Notes under the pieces: model-generated
Database searches by the model: none
What the model saw: the letters and a program-made list of their open reading frames with translations, nothing else
What the model was told of the DNA's origin: nothing
Assembly: GCF_031755915.1 (NCBI RefSeq)
Contig: NC_083386.1
Coordinates: 2,142,501 to 2,206,500, forward strand
Source: Ziziphus jujuba
Taxonomy: Eukaryota; Streptophyta; Magnoliopsida; Rosales; Rhamnaceae
DNA length: 64,000 nt
Direction of reading: 5' to 3'
Position numbers and translations under genes: made by a program
Shown here: in pieces, positions 47,470 through 59,007 of the stretch
How the letters are laid out: the number at the start of each line of letters is the position of its first letter
How positions within the stretch are numbered: the stretch's first letter is position 1

Positions 47470-47805
47470 TCCTTTCACTTCAAAAGCACATTGGAAATTT
47501 ACCAACTTTGAGGTTACCGTGACGGTGGCCATGAATGGAATGTTAGAAAAATTTTGTGCTTGTCCAGGAGAGAGTACTGCCTTTATACCTTACTTAAAAG
47601 CACACATCATAAAGACAAGCAAAGCACTTGTTAAACTGGTTTTCATGTTCATTGTGAAATAATGGGTAAATAATTTTCCAAATGCTGGTGAACTAAATTG
47701 GATGAGGATGGAGAAAGTGGACAGGAAAAAAGCTAGTAAATCATGGACAATGAAATTTGTGAATTGTGTTCTTCCCTTTAAAATTGCAATTTCCCTAAAT
47801 TTCAA
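47470..47805 (-). pseudogene. PGG-domain exon relic, third copy
   Basis: Minus-strand reading ILKGRTQFTNFIVHDLLAFFLSTFSIL, FGKLF, LTSALLVFMMCAFK, in-frame TAA, GIKAVLSPGQAQNFS. It is nearly the same as 23338-23658, including the stop in place of Gln. Aligns with FYDQLAFVVS...LAFEQGIKTVI of gene 1. Not functional. Confidence 0.75.
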
Positions 47806-49121
47806 GCAATTTCCAGAACATTTTTCCCCTCAATTTCTAACATATATATATATATATATATATCAATTTTATATATTCAACTACCTTAGAGCCACCTTAG
47901 AGCTATTCAAGTTCAAACTCGGTTTACCTGATAGTCAGCTCTTCCAGTCCACTTTCATTTTTCAACAATTTGCTGTTTTCTTTTTATTTTGTGGATGAGC
48001 AACTTGTGTTTAAGTTAGATGCTGGGTCCTCCTACAAAAGAGAAAATGAAATTCCCATTTAATAAGAGAGTTTCTTGGGAAATTTGCAAGCTACCCCTTT
48101 TACAGAATACGAGTATTTTGCACATATAATATCTTGATAATGATTTGGAAGTTTTCCCTTGGAAATAAATAAAACCATAAAGAAAGAATACCCAAAAGAA
48201 AGTTGGCATTGTTTGGCTGTATTCTTGGAACAGGTTAGCGCTCTGTATTATACAAATTTCTTTTCCATGTGAATAAGTTTATTATTGACAGAAAAAAAAA
48301 AATGTAAACAACTTTACTTTTGCTCACTTTTGCCCAAAATAATACATATATATATATATATATATATGGCTCGCAGCTACATATTTTTATGGCTGCTAAG
48401 CTCTCTAAGAAGTATTTGGTTACTTTCTCACTTCCCTCAATCTATTGACTTGTAGAATGATCAATTTTGATGGGTTTGTAAAATTTGCACATACTATCCA
48501 CTTAAATTTTCTTTTCCCCTGCTTCTACCACTTAAATTTTCTTTTCCCCTGCTTCTACCAAATAAGAAATGAGTCTTCCATTCCGTCTTTCTTCTTCCTC
48601 ACTGCTTTTTCTTTTCTCCCCCTCATCCAATACTTTTCCCTACCAAGCATGTCAAAGTGTCATTTACCAGAAACATTTCAAAGTGTCACTTCCATAGCTA
48701 AAACTCTTAGCTTTAAAAAAGATAGTTGCCAAAAAAAAAAAAAAACAAAAAACAAAAAAAACAAAACAAAACAAAACAAAAAGAAACTTTGCTTTTTTTT
48801 CTCTTGCTTTTTTCTTTGGATTGATATTACATGGATTCCTGTTTTTTTATCCCTGTTTAAGAAGGTATCATATGATTTGAAACATTATATAAACACATCC
48901 TGTCATTAGTTAATTTTCATTATGTTTAATTGAAAAAGGTAAAATAATAATTAAATATAATTAAAGGTTTGAAAAGCTGAAAATTTTTATCCTATATTCA
49001 TTGAAAAACATGCAATATATTATATAAAAATAAAAAACCAAATTATTTTAATTAAATTAATAATTATTTATGGTTTATAAAATTTAAAATATATATATAT
49101 ATATATATATAGATTTTCTAG
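47806..49121. other. Duplicated flank module, no gene
   Basis: Parallels 29263-30600 with small indels. Has (TA)n at 47841-47863, 48344-48367 and 49090-49110, a 31-base tandem duplication CCACTTAAATTTTCTTTTCC (48499 and 48530) and an A-rich AAAACA tract (48729-48782). Confidence 0.6.
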
Positions 49122-52100
49122 TGTCACGGTTGGGGCATTTCATCAAACACTTGGTGGGCATTCTCTCCATTTTGGGCCTATTTTGGGCCTTACAATGGAC
49201 CAAGCACCTAGAGTAGTATAGAATTCTCTAGAACCTTGTGGAGAACTCTAGGTCAAGCCATGTACATATCCATTTCTAGATGTTTCTTTAGATATTTTTG
49301 TAAAGGAGGTGGGAAGGATCTAGACACCCATTCTCCACCATAGGATTAAAGCAATTATAGCCGTAGGATTAGACTTTGCATGCCTATAAATAGGTGGAGG
49401 CCTCATTTGGCCAAACCATCCAAGAATCCAAGAACATCCAAGGATTCAAGAATCCAAGCTACTCTTGTAAAGCTCTCTTTTAAGCAATATACTTTCATTC
49501 TCCCAAACTCTCTTTGTGCTCTAGCTTTCTTTGCTTAGCTTTCTCTTTAGTGGGAAAAAGGCTTACTTAGTTGCAACAAAGGGTCGGAATAGCAACTAAG
49601 GCCGCACGGCTTGAAGGGTACACAAACAAGTCCGTGACAAGTGGTATCAGAGCCAAGGTTAAAGCTAGCATCTAGAGCAACATGTCTTCATCAGAGGTTG
49701 TGATTGAAGAAGCAAGGGGAAGGGAGGTCATCCCCGAAGCTGCAAGGAAGGGACGTGGGCATTCAAAGTCGAAGGACGTTCTCACCGCCATGGAGACCAA
49801 GGTGGTCAAGATGGAGTTGGCTGTTGCCGATATGTTAGAGCGGCTTGATCAGGTGGAGCAAGGCATGGAGGAGCTCGATGGTCGTGTGGGTGACCAAGTG
49901 GGGGAGCTTAGAGGTACCATGCAAAGCACCAACGAGGCCAACACCGAGGCATGGCGTCATGAAAGCCAAGCTTTCCAAACAAAGGTAATTGAAACCTTGT
50001 CCCTTATGCAAGCTTAATTAGATGAGTTTAAGAAGAGTTTAGAGGAGACACGTGAGGATTGGGCGTTATGCAAGATAGCTGCAACTAGTGGCACGGTCAC
50101 TACCCAACAAATAGTCTCTACTCCAAGGGTAGATGCTCCTAAGCCCAAGGAGTTTAGTGGGAGAAGGGATGCAAAGGAGTTGGACAACTACATGTGGCAT
50201 ATGGAACGGTACTTCGAGGCATTGGATTTCCAAGACGAGAAGCAAAAGGTAAACACCGCTACCCTCTATCTTACTAATCTTGCTGCGGTATGGTGGCATA
50301 GAAAGCATGAAGAAATGAAGAAAGGCATATGCGCCATCAATTCTTGGGAAGATTTAAAGAGTGAATTGAAAAAGCAATTCTATCCCGAGAATGTGGCGAA
50401 TGATGCTAGGAAACGCATGAAGGAGTTGAAGCACCAACGATCCATCCGTGAATATGTGGAGCAATTCTCTGGGTTAATGCTCCAAATTCCCAACATGAGT
50501 GAGGAGGATCTCCTTTTCAACTTCATGGATGGGTTGCAATCGTGGGCATACCAAGAGCTTCAACGAAGGGGAGTACAAGATATTTCCACCGCCCTCACTA
50601 CGGTTGAAACGCTTGTCGAATATAGGCGAGGTGAGTCCTCCAACTCTAAGCCTAAGAATAATTATATTGAAGGTGGGGGAGCCAAGTTCCATAAAACTCC
50701 CCAAAGTAAGGAGTTTCCAAGAAGGCCACCACTACCTAACAAAGATTGGAAGAAAGGAGGCAAGCCCGAATTCAAGCCGAAGGAAAATTGCTTCTTATGT
50801 GATGGTCCCCATTGGGCAAGAGATTGTCCGAAGAGGAAGTCCTTAAGTGCCATGCTCGAAGAGAGGGAAACTCAAGAGCAAACACAAATGGGTTGTCTAC
50901 AACTCCTTAACTCATTGAAGGCTAGACCGATCCCAGCTCACAATGCAAAGGACAACTCCCTCATGTACGTTGCGGCACGTATTAATGGTAAGGATGCTCA
51001 AGTCATGGTGGACACCAGAGCATCTCACAATTTCATAAAGAGGGAGGAGGCCATAAGGCTTGGCCTAAAACTTGACAAGGGTCAAGGGTGGTTAAAGACT
51101 GTGAATGCTGCAGCTAAACCACTAGATAGCATGGCTCGTAACGTGGAGTTACACATCGGTACTTGGCAGGGTAAAGTCAACTTCTCCATTGCTCCTATGG
51201 ATGACTTTGATATTGTGCTTGGCATGGAATTTCTTAGGCAATTCAATGTGGTACCACTCCCTCGCTATAACACGGTGTGTATAATGGAGGGAGGCCCTTG
51301 CATGGTCCCGACAATGCACAAGCCGAGAACTTCCAACCATCTCTCTGCCATACAACTCAAGAAAGGGATAAGGAAGGGAGATGCTACATTCCTTGCTACA
51401 TTACGTGAGGAGAAAGAAGTTACTCCCAAGGAGCCACCAAAGGAGATTAGCCAAGTCCTTGAAGAGTTTAAAGATGTCATGCCACCCGAACTACCCAAGA
51501 AACTTCCACCAAGGAGGGAGGTGGATCATTGCATCGAGTTGGAGCCCAGTGCAAAACCACCTGCGAAAGCAACCAAGAAAATGAAGAAATGGGCCGACAC
51601 AAAAAGAAGGCACGTGGAGTATCAAGTGGGAGACTTGGTGTTCGTCAAAATCCTTCCATCCCAACACAAGTCTACCCGAGGGCTACACAAAGGCCTTGTT
51701 CGCCGATATAAAGGGCCATTTCCGATCAACAAGAAGGTGGGCAAGGTATCTTATAAGGTGGAGTTACCTCCTACACTCAAACTTCACCCGGTCTTCCATG
51801 TAAGTTGTCTAAAGCCATACTACAAGGATGAGGAAGACCATACAAGAGGGGAGTCCAAGCGAGCACCAATAGGTGTCTACAACACTTATGACAAGGATGT
51901 GGAGAGCATCTTAGCTGATCGAGTAGTTCATGGAAGGGATAACCATCCGAATCATGAGTACTTGGTGCAATGGAAAGGACTTCCCGATAGCGAAGCAAGT
52001 TGGGAACCTGCTACTGCGCTTTGGCAATTTGAAGATCACATCAAGAGGTTCCATGAAGCAAGCTCGACGAGGACGTCGACGGCATAGGTGGGGGAGAATG

Positions 52101-52624
52101 TCACGGTTGGGGCATTTCATCAAACACTTGGTGGGCATTCTCTCCATTTTGGGCCTATTTTGGGCCTTACAATGGACCAAGCACCTAGAGTAGTATAGAA
52201 TTCTCTAGAACCTTGTGGAGAACTCTAGGTCAAGCCATGTACATATCCATTTCTAGATGTTTCTTTAGATATTTTTGTAAAGGAGGTGGGAAGGATCTAG
52301 ACACCCATTCTCCACCGTAGGATTAAAGCAATTATAGCCGTAGGATTAGACTTTGCATGCCTATAAATAGGTGGAGGCCTCATTTGGCCAAACCATCCAA
52401 GAATCCAAGAATCCAAGAACATCCAAGGATTCAAGAATCCAAGCTACTCTTGTAAAGCTCTCATTTAAGCAATATACTTTCATTCTCCCAAACTCTCTTT
52501 GTGCTCTAGCTTTCTTTGCTTAGCTTTCTCTTTAGTGGGAAAAAGGCTTACTTAGTTGCAACAAAGGGTCGGAATAGCAACTAAGGCCGCACGGCTTGAA
52601 GGGTACACAAACAAGTCCGTGACA
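49122..52624 (+). mobile_element. Young chromovirus (Ty3/gypsy) derivative with internal deletion
   Basis: LTRs 49122-49639 (518 bp) and 52099-52624 (526 bp), both TGTCACGG...CGTGACA. They differ by two substitutions and one 8-bp tandem copy (AATCCAAG). CTAG flanks both ends (49118-49121 and 52625-52628), a 4-bp target duplication or 5-bp with one change. The primer site TGGTATCAGAGCC lies at 49642-49654, two bases after the 5' LTR. The polypurine tract GTGGGGGAGAA abuts the 3' LTR. The interior is only 2.46 kb and codes for gag, protease and the integrase tail with chromodomain; reverse transcriptase, RNase H and the integrase core are deleted. A TATAAATA box lies at 49385-49392. Confidence 0.96.
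49682..52087 (+). pseudogene. Gag-protease-chromodomain fusion polyprotein, one nonsense codon
   Basis: One frame from ATG 49682 to TAG 52085, broken once by TAA at 50015-50017. Order: coiled-coil N-terminus (VVKMELAVADMLERLDQVEQ); gag (YMWHMERYFEALDF, AAVWWHRKHEE, LKKQFYPENVANDAR); zinc knuckle CFLCDGPHWARDC (CX2CX3HX4C); protease with VDTRASHNF, where the catalytic triplet should be D-T/S-G, so Gly is Arg; then VDHCIELEP at the entry to reverse transcriptase. This joins in frame near 51575 to the integrase C-terminus (MKKWADTKRRHVEYQVGDLVF, RYKGPFPI, HPVFHVSCLKPY) and ends in a chromodomain (YLVQWKGLPDSEASWEPA). Chromodomains bind histone marks and guide integration. The element cannot replicate alone. 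Confidence 0.92.
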
Positions 52625-52628
52625 CTAG

Positions 52629-53573
52629 GGATCGTGAACCTCACCCCACCACCCAACCATTCAAACCGGATGCTTCCCTTTCCTTTTTTCGCTTCCTCTT
52701 TTTCCCAACACTTCTCCTTGTTCCTTTCTTCTTCAGGATCTGTGCCTCGCCAGAGAAGCTTAGCCATAGCCAATCTTGCCATTCTCTTTTTGTAAGGAAA
52801 TAATAACAATAATAATAATAGTAATAATAATAATGAAGATGTTTTGTTGGGTTCTTGATCTTCTTTTAAAGTTAGAAAAAATAAAAAAATAAAAAAATTC
52901 TTTGGGGACAAGCCCATTCTTCTTTATTTACGAGGTTTTGTTTTGCTTTTGTGGGTTTTCGCTTTTCATTTTTTTTATTTATTCTTTTTGGTTTCATATT
53001 TTCTGGGGTTTCTTTTTTCTTGTGAGTTTCTTCTTCTTGGTCATTTTAGTGCATAGAAGGTGACCAGGTCCGGTGTCACTTTGGTCCCAATCGAAGTGTA
53101 ATCGTTTTGGCCAGTGAAATACTCAGATCGGTGAAGAAGAAAAGGGAAAATGCTTCAATTTTTTTGTTCTTTTGCTTTGAAAAAGATGTTATGCATATAA
53201 ATGAAGGTTTAAAATATTTGATATTTTTTTAAAATTTTTTCGATATTTTTATATTTTGAAGAGGTTGAAATGGAAATAGATAAAATTTCCATAAGATCCA
53301 TTGAAATTTCTGTAAAATATTCACATTAAATCCTTAACGATTTGGTTAAAAAATCTATAATTTTCATGAAATTTCCACTGAAATTTCCAAAATATTAATG
53401 AAATTTTTTTTATTTTTTTTAAAATTTATAAATATTATTGATATTTAGTAAAATTTTTTATCAAATTAACTTTATTGATAATTTTTTTTTACTCTTTAAT
53501 TGCTTTTTGGACATTTAGTGATATACTCAAAATAGAATGAATTGAATTGAATAATATTAATAAGTTTTACTTA
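52629..53573. other. Intergenic DNA, no gene seen
   Basis: 52629-52920 is moderately GC-rich, with a (TAA)n/(AAT)n tract at 52799-52836. 53190-53470 is rich in AAATTTCCA/TTTCGATATTTT words that reappear inverted near 55500-55615, possibly the edges of the hAT-type element, but I could not define terminal repeats or a target duplication. Confidence 0.45.
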
Positions 53574-54027
53574 GAGCATCTCCAATGGTTCTTTCTATTA
53601 GAGTTTATATAGTATTGATATTGGAAAGTATTCATGCTTATATGACATTCTTTCTATTTAATGGATAATGTTTTAGACAATTTTTCTCCAATGAATTCTG
53701 TTTAAAATGTTCTAAAATGCTAATCTGTAATTTTTTAATTTTAAAACTATATCTAATTAAAAAAAACCAAAGTCCACGCAGAAGTTATTTTTCTTATAAC
53801 AAAAGTCAATTAAAATAAATAAAATATTGACACAGTCTGTCTAACAAAGTTTCTAGAAGTAGACAGTGTCCTTCACGGCTTCCATTTCTTTTGTTGCCAC
53901 ATCAGCTTGATAGAACTAATATACAGAAACATTGGAGAAGATTTTTTTGAAACTTTATCAATTTATCTAATGTGGCAAAAGATTTTTAAATGGACAAAAT
54001 CAATGTACAAAGCCATTGGAGATGCTC
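53574..54027. mobile_element. MITE with 15-bp terminal inverted repeats and TTA target duplication
   Basis: Left GAGCATCTCCAATGG (53574-53588) and right CCATTGGAGATGCTC (54013-54027) are perfect inverted repeats. TTA flanks both sides (53571-53573 and 54028-54030). A 3-bp TTA target and 454-bp length fit PIF/Harbinger-type (Tourist-like) MITEs. The interior is AT-rich and non-coding; the open frame across its right end is chance. Confidence 0.85.
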
Positions 54028-54522
54028 TTATTGCAAGACCAACAACAATTGCTTCTAGAAAAAAGATGTCTCCTGGTAAGTTCAAATATTGTAGTATGTG
54101 AATATTAATTGATGTAATAGTACAAATATATAATTATATAATAATTATTTGTAACAGTTGAATGGTGGGTCATGTATGGTAATAGTGCACCTACAATAAG
54201 AAAATCGGCATTGAAAGTTTTGTCACAAGCAGCATCATCCTCTGCCTATGAAAGAAATTGGAGCACTTTTGCATTAATGCATACAAAACAAAGAAATAGA
54301 CTAGCATATAGTAGAATTGAAAAACTAGTATGTTGTTATTATAATATAAAACTCAAGTTGAGGGATATGGAAGAAGAAGAAAATCATCAAGACTTGGATC
54401 CAATAATAATATTTGAAACTATAATAGAAGATGATGTTGAAGATGGCGACCAAATGTACCAATGGATTAGAGATGTTCATTTAGATGATCATGAAGGAAA
54501 TCCTGATCCAAAAATTGCTTAA
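54028..54522 (+). pseudogene. hAT transposase C-terminal (dimerisation) domain remnant
   Basis: A short exon (about 54030-54075, IARPTTIASRKKMSP) joins through a GTAAGT...TTGTAACAG intron (54076-54157) to a second exon encoding VEWWVMYGNSAPTIRKSAL, LSQAASSSAYERNWSTF, MHTKQRNRLAYSRIEKLV and YYNIKLKLRD. This is the signature of the hAT-family dimerisation domain (conserved SSSA-ERNWS, H-K-RNRL). The BED zinc finger and catalytic core are absent. An acidic tail follows, with a stop at 54520-54522. Only the C-terminus survives, and a MITE abuts its 5' side. Confidence 0.88.
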
Positions 54523-55217
54523 CAAGCTAAAAAAGAGGGAATAAATGTTCAAAAGTGATTGCTGAAAAAGTAAATTCTAGTAGTGGTGAAATGTTCAAAA
54601 GTGATTGCTGAAAAAGTAAATTCTAGTAGTGGTGATTCATTTCAAAGGCTTATGAGAGAGCTCCATTAGGTGGTACACATTTATAATTTGAGACTCTTAG
54701 TCGTCACTCTAGCCCCAGTGGTGATGAAGATAACTTCAATAAATTATCTGAATTAGAAATTAAAAGAGGTAGTGTCCAAAGAGAATCACCAAGCTAAAAA
54801 GTTGAATTAAGTTCATTTACTGGTGAACAATATTACACACATGCAACACAAGATGAAGATCATGGGAGTAGAGATGCAAGTTAAGGATTTTGTGCTATTG
54901 GAAAAGACTATATACATAAAGAGAAATCTATAATGGAGATGTCACAACAAAAAGAATATTCGATTTATATGAATTTTGGATCTATAAGGGTTGGAAGTCA
55001 TTTTTATAACCCTTATTCAATGGATATTTATAGAATGTCATCAAATAGCAACTCATGGGTACCATCTCAAACTCAACCATCAGATAATAGTAGTTATGCA
55101 CATAGTCAACCAATAATACAAGACCCATATGATTGGCATATTAATAATTATATACAAAATTATCAAAGAGATATATCTTTTCATAACTACTTCTCACATT
55201 TCACATCTCAAAATTAA
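54523..55217 (+). pseudogene. hAT transposase gene 3' region, degraded
   Basis: Frames continue in pieces after the stop. A 46-bp tandem duplication (54543-54588 and 54589-54634) and several stops break it. The last piece, 54933-55217, is a Ser/Asn/Tyr/Gln-rich 94-residue frame (YSMDIYRMSSNSNSWVPSQT), the kind of low-complexity tail seen in plant hAT-like proteins. Assignment to the same gene rests on position and composition. Confidence 0.45.
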
Positions 55218-56439
55218 AATGAGAAAGAAACCAATGATTTTCAACCACCCAGAAGTTCTATGTGGTATTAAGATGACATTTATAAACTACAATGTAATTG
55301 TAATAATCATTTTATATATTTTAGTTAATATATAATTTTATCATATATGTATTTTTTGATATATTTTTATTAATAATAATTCATCTATGGTCATTAATGC
55401 TTATTATAAATCAATTTACTAAAAAGAATAAAACATCTATTCAATATTTTAGCAAGTTTTATAATCAATTTGATAATTAATGGATTAAATAAGTTAATTC
55501 TAAAGTTTTAATAAAAATTTTCATTTTTTAAAATAAATTTCCATCATTTTTTATAATTTTTTATCGATATTAGATATTTTTCGATAATTTTTACGGAAAT
55601 TTCTGTATTTTAAACTCTCGATATTGCCATCAATAATAATTTTTTGATCCTTGTATAAATCAATAGAAGAAAATAGTTTTTTTTTTCTTTTTTTTTCCTC
55701 CCCCATGGCATTCTGCATTCTGCTTATTTATTGGTCCCAATAGATGACAATCGGGAAGATTGGGAAAAATGTGCTTTATGTTCTTTGGTCACAATCCATG
55801 GCATCTTGCTTCTTTTTTCTCCAATTTTTGTTCTATGTTTTGGATGTAAATCAATAGGGAAAAAAAAAAGTTTGAAAAAATAAGATTTGCTTTCTTTTTT
55901 TTTGGGAACAAAAATAAAAAGATGTGTTATAAATCAAAATTAATATTTATAAATATATAGATATATAATTGGAAAATAAAAAAATATTTATACAAAATAA
56001 ATATTTAATAAAAAAGTTTAATATATTTTTTTCCTAAATTTTAGTATTTTTTATGTAAAATTCTTTTTTTTTTTCATAATTATAAATTAATAGATGTTTA
56101 ATATTTCTAAATATGTAAATCAAATTTAATAAAATATAGTAAATCCAAAAATTTCTAATAGAAAATGAAAAATGTATATGTAAAATATGGGATAAAATAT
56201 TTTAATGATAAAATGATAAAATTATTTAAGTCTGTAAATAATCTTAAATGTATAAAAAATTATTAAGTGTTTTTTTTTTTAATTCCAAAGGTATTTAAAT
56301 TATTTTATAAGATCATGTAAAAAAGAGAAAAAAATTTAAATGGAAGCAAAATAAGTGTGACTGAATTATTTAAAATTATTAAGTATTTTTGAAAATAAAG
56401 ATAGAATATATAGGATTCACATGATATTAAATATTTTTC
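55218..56439. other. AT-rich intergenic DNA
   Basis: Very AT-rich with T and A runs; 55490-55620 carries TTTTTCGATAATTTTTACGG-type words, inverted relative to 53200-53400. No gene seen. Confidence 0.5.
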
Positions 56440-56847
56440 TTTTTGCCTCTCTCAAAATGTCACTTCAATAGCTAAAACCCTTAGCTTTAACAAAGATTGT
56501 TGCCAAATAAAAATAAATTAAAAAAAAAGGGGCTATCAAACGTGATTCACAAAAGATTGTCTTCATCCTCACAAAGGCTCAAATGCAGAGACTGACCCTC
56601 ACTTTGCATCTTACCTGAGAGCTGAAGCCCATCTGTAAAAGAAACTTCAATGCCACACCTTAGTGAGAGAAAAGGTGTATACATTGCCACACCTTAGTGA
56701 GAGAAAAGGTGTATACATTAGGAGTGGATAAAATCTAATCCAACCCATTCAAATCGACCAATCCAATCTATTTTTAGAGGTTTGGATTGAATTTTTATAT
56801 CAATTGGATTGGATCGGGTTTAAAATATCATAAATTGTTTGGATTGG
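56440..56847. repeat. Flank-module fragment and short tandem repeat
   Basis: 56440-56645 matches 30055-30280 (CTTAGCTTTAA-AAAGAT, GATTGTCTTCAT, GACTGACCCTCAC, AGCTGAA). 56651-56718 is a 34-bp unit (TGCCACACCTTAGTGAGAGA...) twice in tandem. 56730-56845 is rich in GGATTGGATT/AATCCAATC words, resembling a decayed MITE. Confidence 0.6.
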
Positions 56848-58192
56848 ATTGGTTACCGGCGGAATTGGGGTCAATGGAGGCCGATAATGTGATCCTCGTT
56901 CCATAAGCTTCGTTTCGGTATATTACTTACAAATTTTGGTTAATGTTTGTGTTAAACCCTCCGGGTACCGGGTATTATTTACCCAAATAAAATATTAATT
57001 TATTTCAGTTATGTAATATTGTTATTTTAGGAGCACGTGTGAGCCGTAGAATTGATCCTATGGAGGATCTTGGTTGGATTGCGTGTTCGAGGTGAGTAAC
57101 TCACCTTTAAAACTATTTTGGGGACTATTAAAAATATATATTTTGTGTTATTTGAAATTATGGAAAATAAATATGTTGATATTGAGAGGAATTGATATTT
57201 AAAATTTATAATGTCAAATTATGATTTATTAATATATGTAATGTCACCAAACTATATTTTGGGATTGTGAAAATATATATATATATATATATATATATGG
57301 TGCTAATTGAATTTATGAAAAATGTGCTATATATGTTTAATATTGAAGGGATTGTTATTTGAGCTTATTATGATGATTTATGTTGACTTAATGCATGTAT
57401 TGCATCAAAAATTATATTTTGGGTTTTTAAATAAATTAAGTCTTAAATTCTTATTAAATTTATTTTTGAATTTATGATGCCAAAAGTTTATTGATTTAAG
57501 CATATATTGCATGGATTTCATATATTTGGTTTTAAAGAAGTTATGGATTTAAATTATGATCGATTATTGTTAAATTTATATTATAGAATTAATTGCGTAT
57601 AATAAATGTACTTATGTGGATTTAAGCAAATATGAAATTTATGTGATTTTGATATAAATTGATTTTAAGATTTTGAGAAAAATAATTGTATTAAAGTATT
57701 GAGTTCAAAATCCATATTTATACATTTGATTATTTATGGATTAGGTTTTCATGGTGTTGAAAATGGTTATATTTAAATGGATGGATTTGAAATTGATGGA
57801 TTTTAAAGTGATGGATTTATGATGAGGATTAAAGAGGCTTTTCCTTTCCTTTCTATCTTGTATTATTTCTTTTTATCTTATATTGTATTAAATTTCATAT
57901 TCAATTGTAGTGGATAACGCTCTGTATACTATTTGGACATTTATTTATTTAATTCTACACTAGTTCCCTGTCATTTATTTGAAGTTCTGGAAATTTATGG
58001 TAATAAATTATAGTAAGGTGGGAGGAATAAGGTGGTGTTTATTGGAGTGTGTTTTATGTGCAAGGAATTTTGTGGTAAGTCCTACCCTTAGAGAAGATGC
58101 TGTCGAATTTTCCATTGGAAGGTTCGGTTGTGTTTTCCTGGGATCAGGGCTTGCCTAGGATTACGGTGAGAGATCTTAGACAGGTCCTAACA
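56848..58192 (+). mobile_element. Large LTR (family F), 5'-truncated and internally deleted
   Basis: Enters the family at the GTGATCCTCGTT block (56889) and follows it through GGTACCGGGTATTATTTACCC and AGGTGAGTAACTCACC (57090). It loses about 1 kb after 57833 (GATGAGGATTAAA joins GAGGCTTTTCC) and ends GTCCTAACA at 58192, the expected LTR end. No target duplication can be read because the left end is missing. Confidence 0.82.
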
Positions 58193-58949
58193 ATTGTAGT
58201 TGCTGCCTTGCTCTTGTAATATATTTGCAGTGTAATTTTACATACTCCCTTTGCAATTTAAAAAACTTTTGCATATTTAATTACTCTTTACTATTTTATT
58301 TTAAAGGTTTCTTTAATACTTTTCATGGAAATTGTCACGGTAACCTGGACATTGGTAACATCTTCAATGTGTTTTTGTAATGAAGGTGTACATGTTCTAA
58401 ATTTGATACTATTGCACTAAAACTGCGAAGAAAACATGAAGGAGCTAAAAGGGCTCTCTGACAACTAAATTTGATATTATTTGTTACTAAAATTAATTAG
58501 GTTTTCTTATGGATTTATTTCTTTTCGTTATTTGGATGATATGGAACATTTTAGAGGTTTCTAGTGCAAATATTAAACATATATTGAAATTATTGGACAC
58601 GTATGTTATCAAAGAAATCTTATTACTTGTTTCCTATAGTTTGAGGTTTCTTAATTATTTTTGGATTTCTTTAAATTCTTTTGTAAATTTTGTTTGGGAT
58701 CTATATGGTTCAATTCGATGCACGTGAATTATTTCTAATTTTTACAAAAGAAAAAAAAAAAATTCGTACTTTTTCATACCCTTTTTTTTTTCTTTCTTTT
58801 CATATCTAGTGCATTGACCACATAATCCTAAATTTTTGCTTCTAGAATTACATAGTCTATGCAATCTTAGAATTGGAAAACTTTTTAATGCTTTAGGACC
58901 GTGGTCAAGCTTGTTAATATAATCAAAAGATTGTAAATCGCCAAGCTTT
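58193..58949. other. Gene 3 distal upstream flank with PGG relic piece
   Basis: 58322-58395 on plus (MEIVTVTWTLVTSSMCF) corresponds to the C-terminal part of the PGG relics (VTVTSMLV-F). 58400-58930 matches 7800-8100 and 63540-63760 in the same orientation. No intact gene; the frame at 58509-58727 is AT-rich. Confidence 0.5.
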
Positions 58950-59007
58950 TTCTAAAACAGAGTAAATTTGCCTATCAGGAATTTTGTTTAGAAATAAACA
59001 GAGCATT
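58950..59007. repeat. Short inverted-repeat element, reverse orientation, degenerate
   Basis: AAAACAGAGTAAATTTGCC...TTTAGAAATAAACAGAGC. This is the reverse complement of the element at 22878, with its palindrome half eroded. Confidence 0.5.

Noticed and set aside
49682..52087. Host chromodomain gene
   Set aside because: Flanking LTRs, primer site, polypurine tract, gag and zinc knuckle show it is retrotransposon-encoded.
53190..55620. Possible terminal inverted repeats of a complete hAT element
   Set aside because: TTTAAAATA/TTTCGATA-type words occur inverted at both sides, but no exact termini or 8-bp target duplication could be matched.
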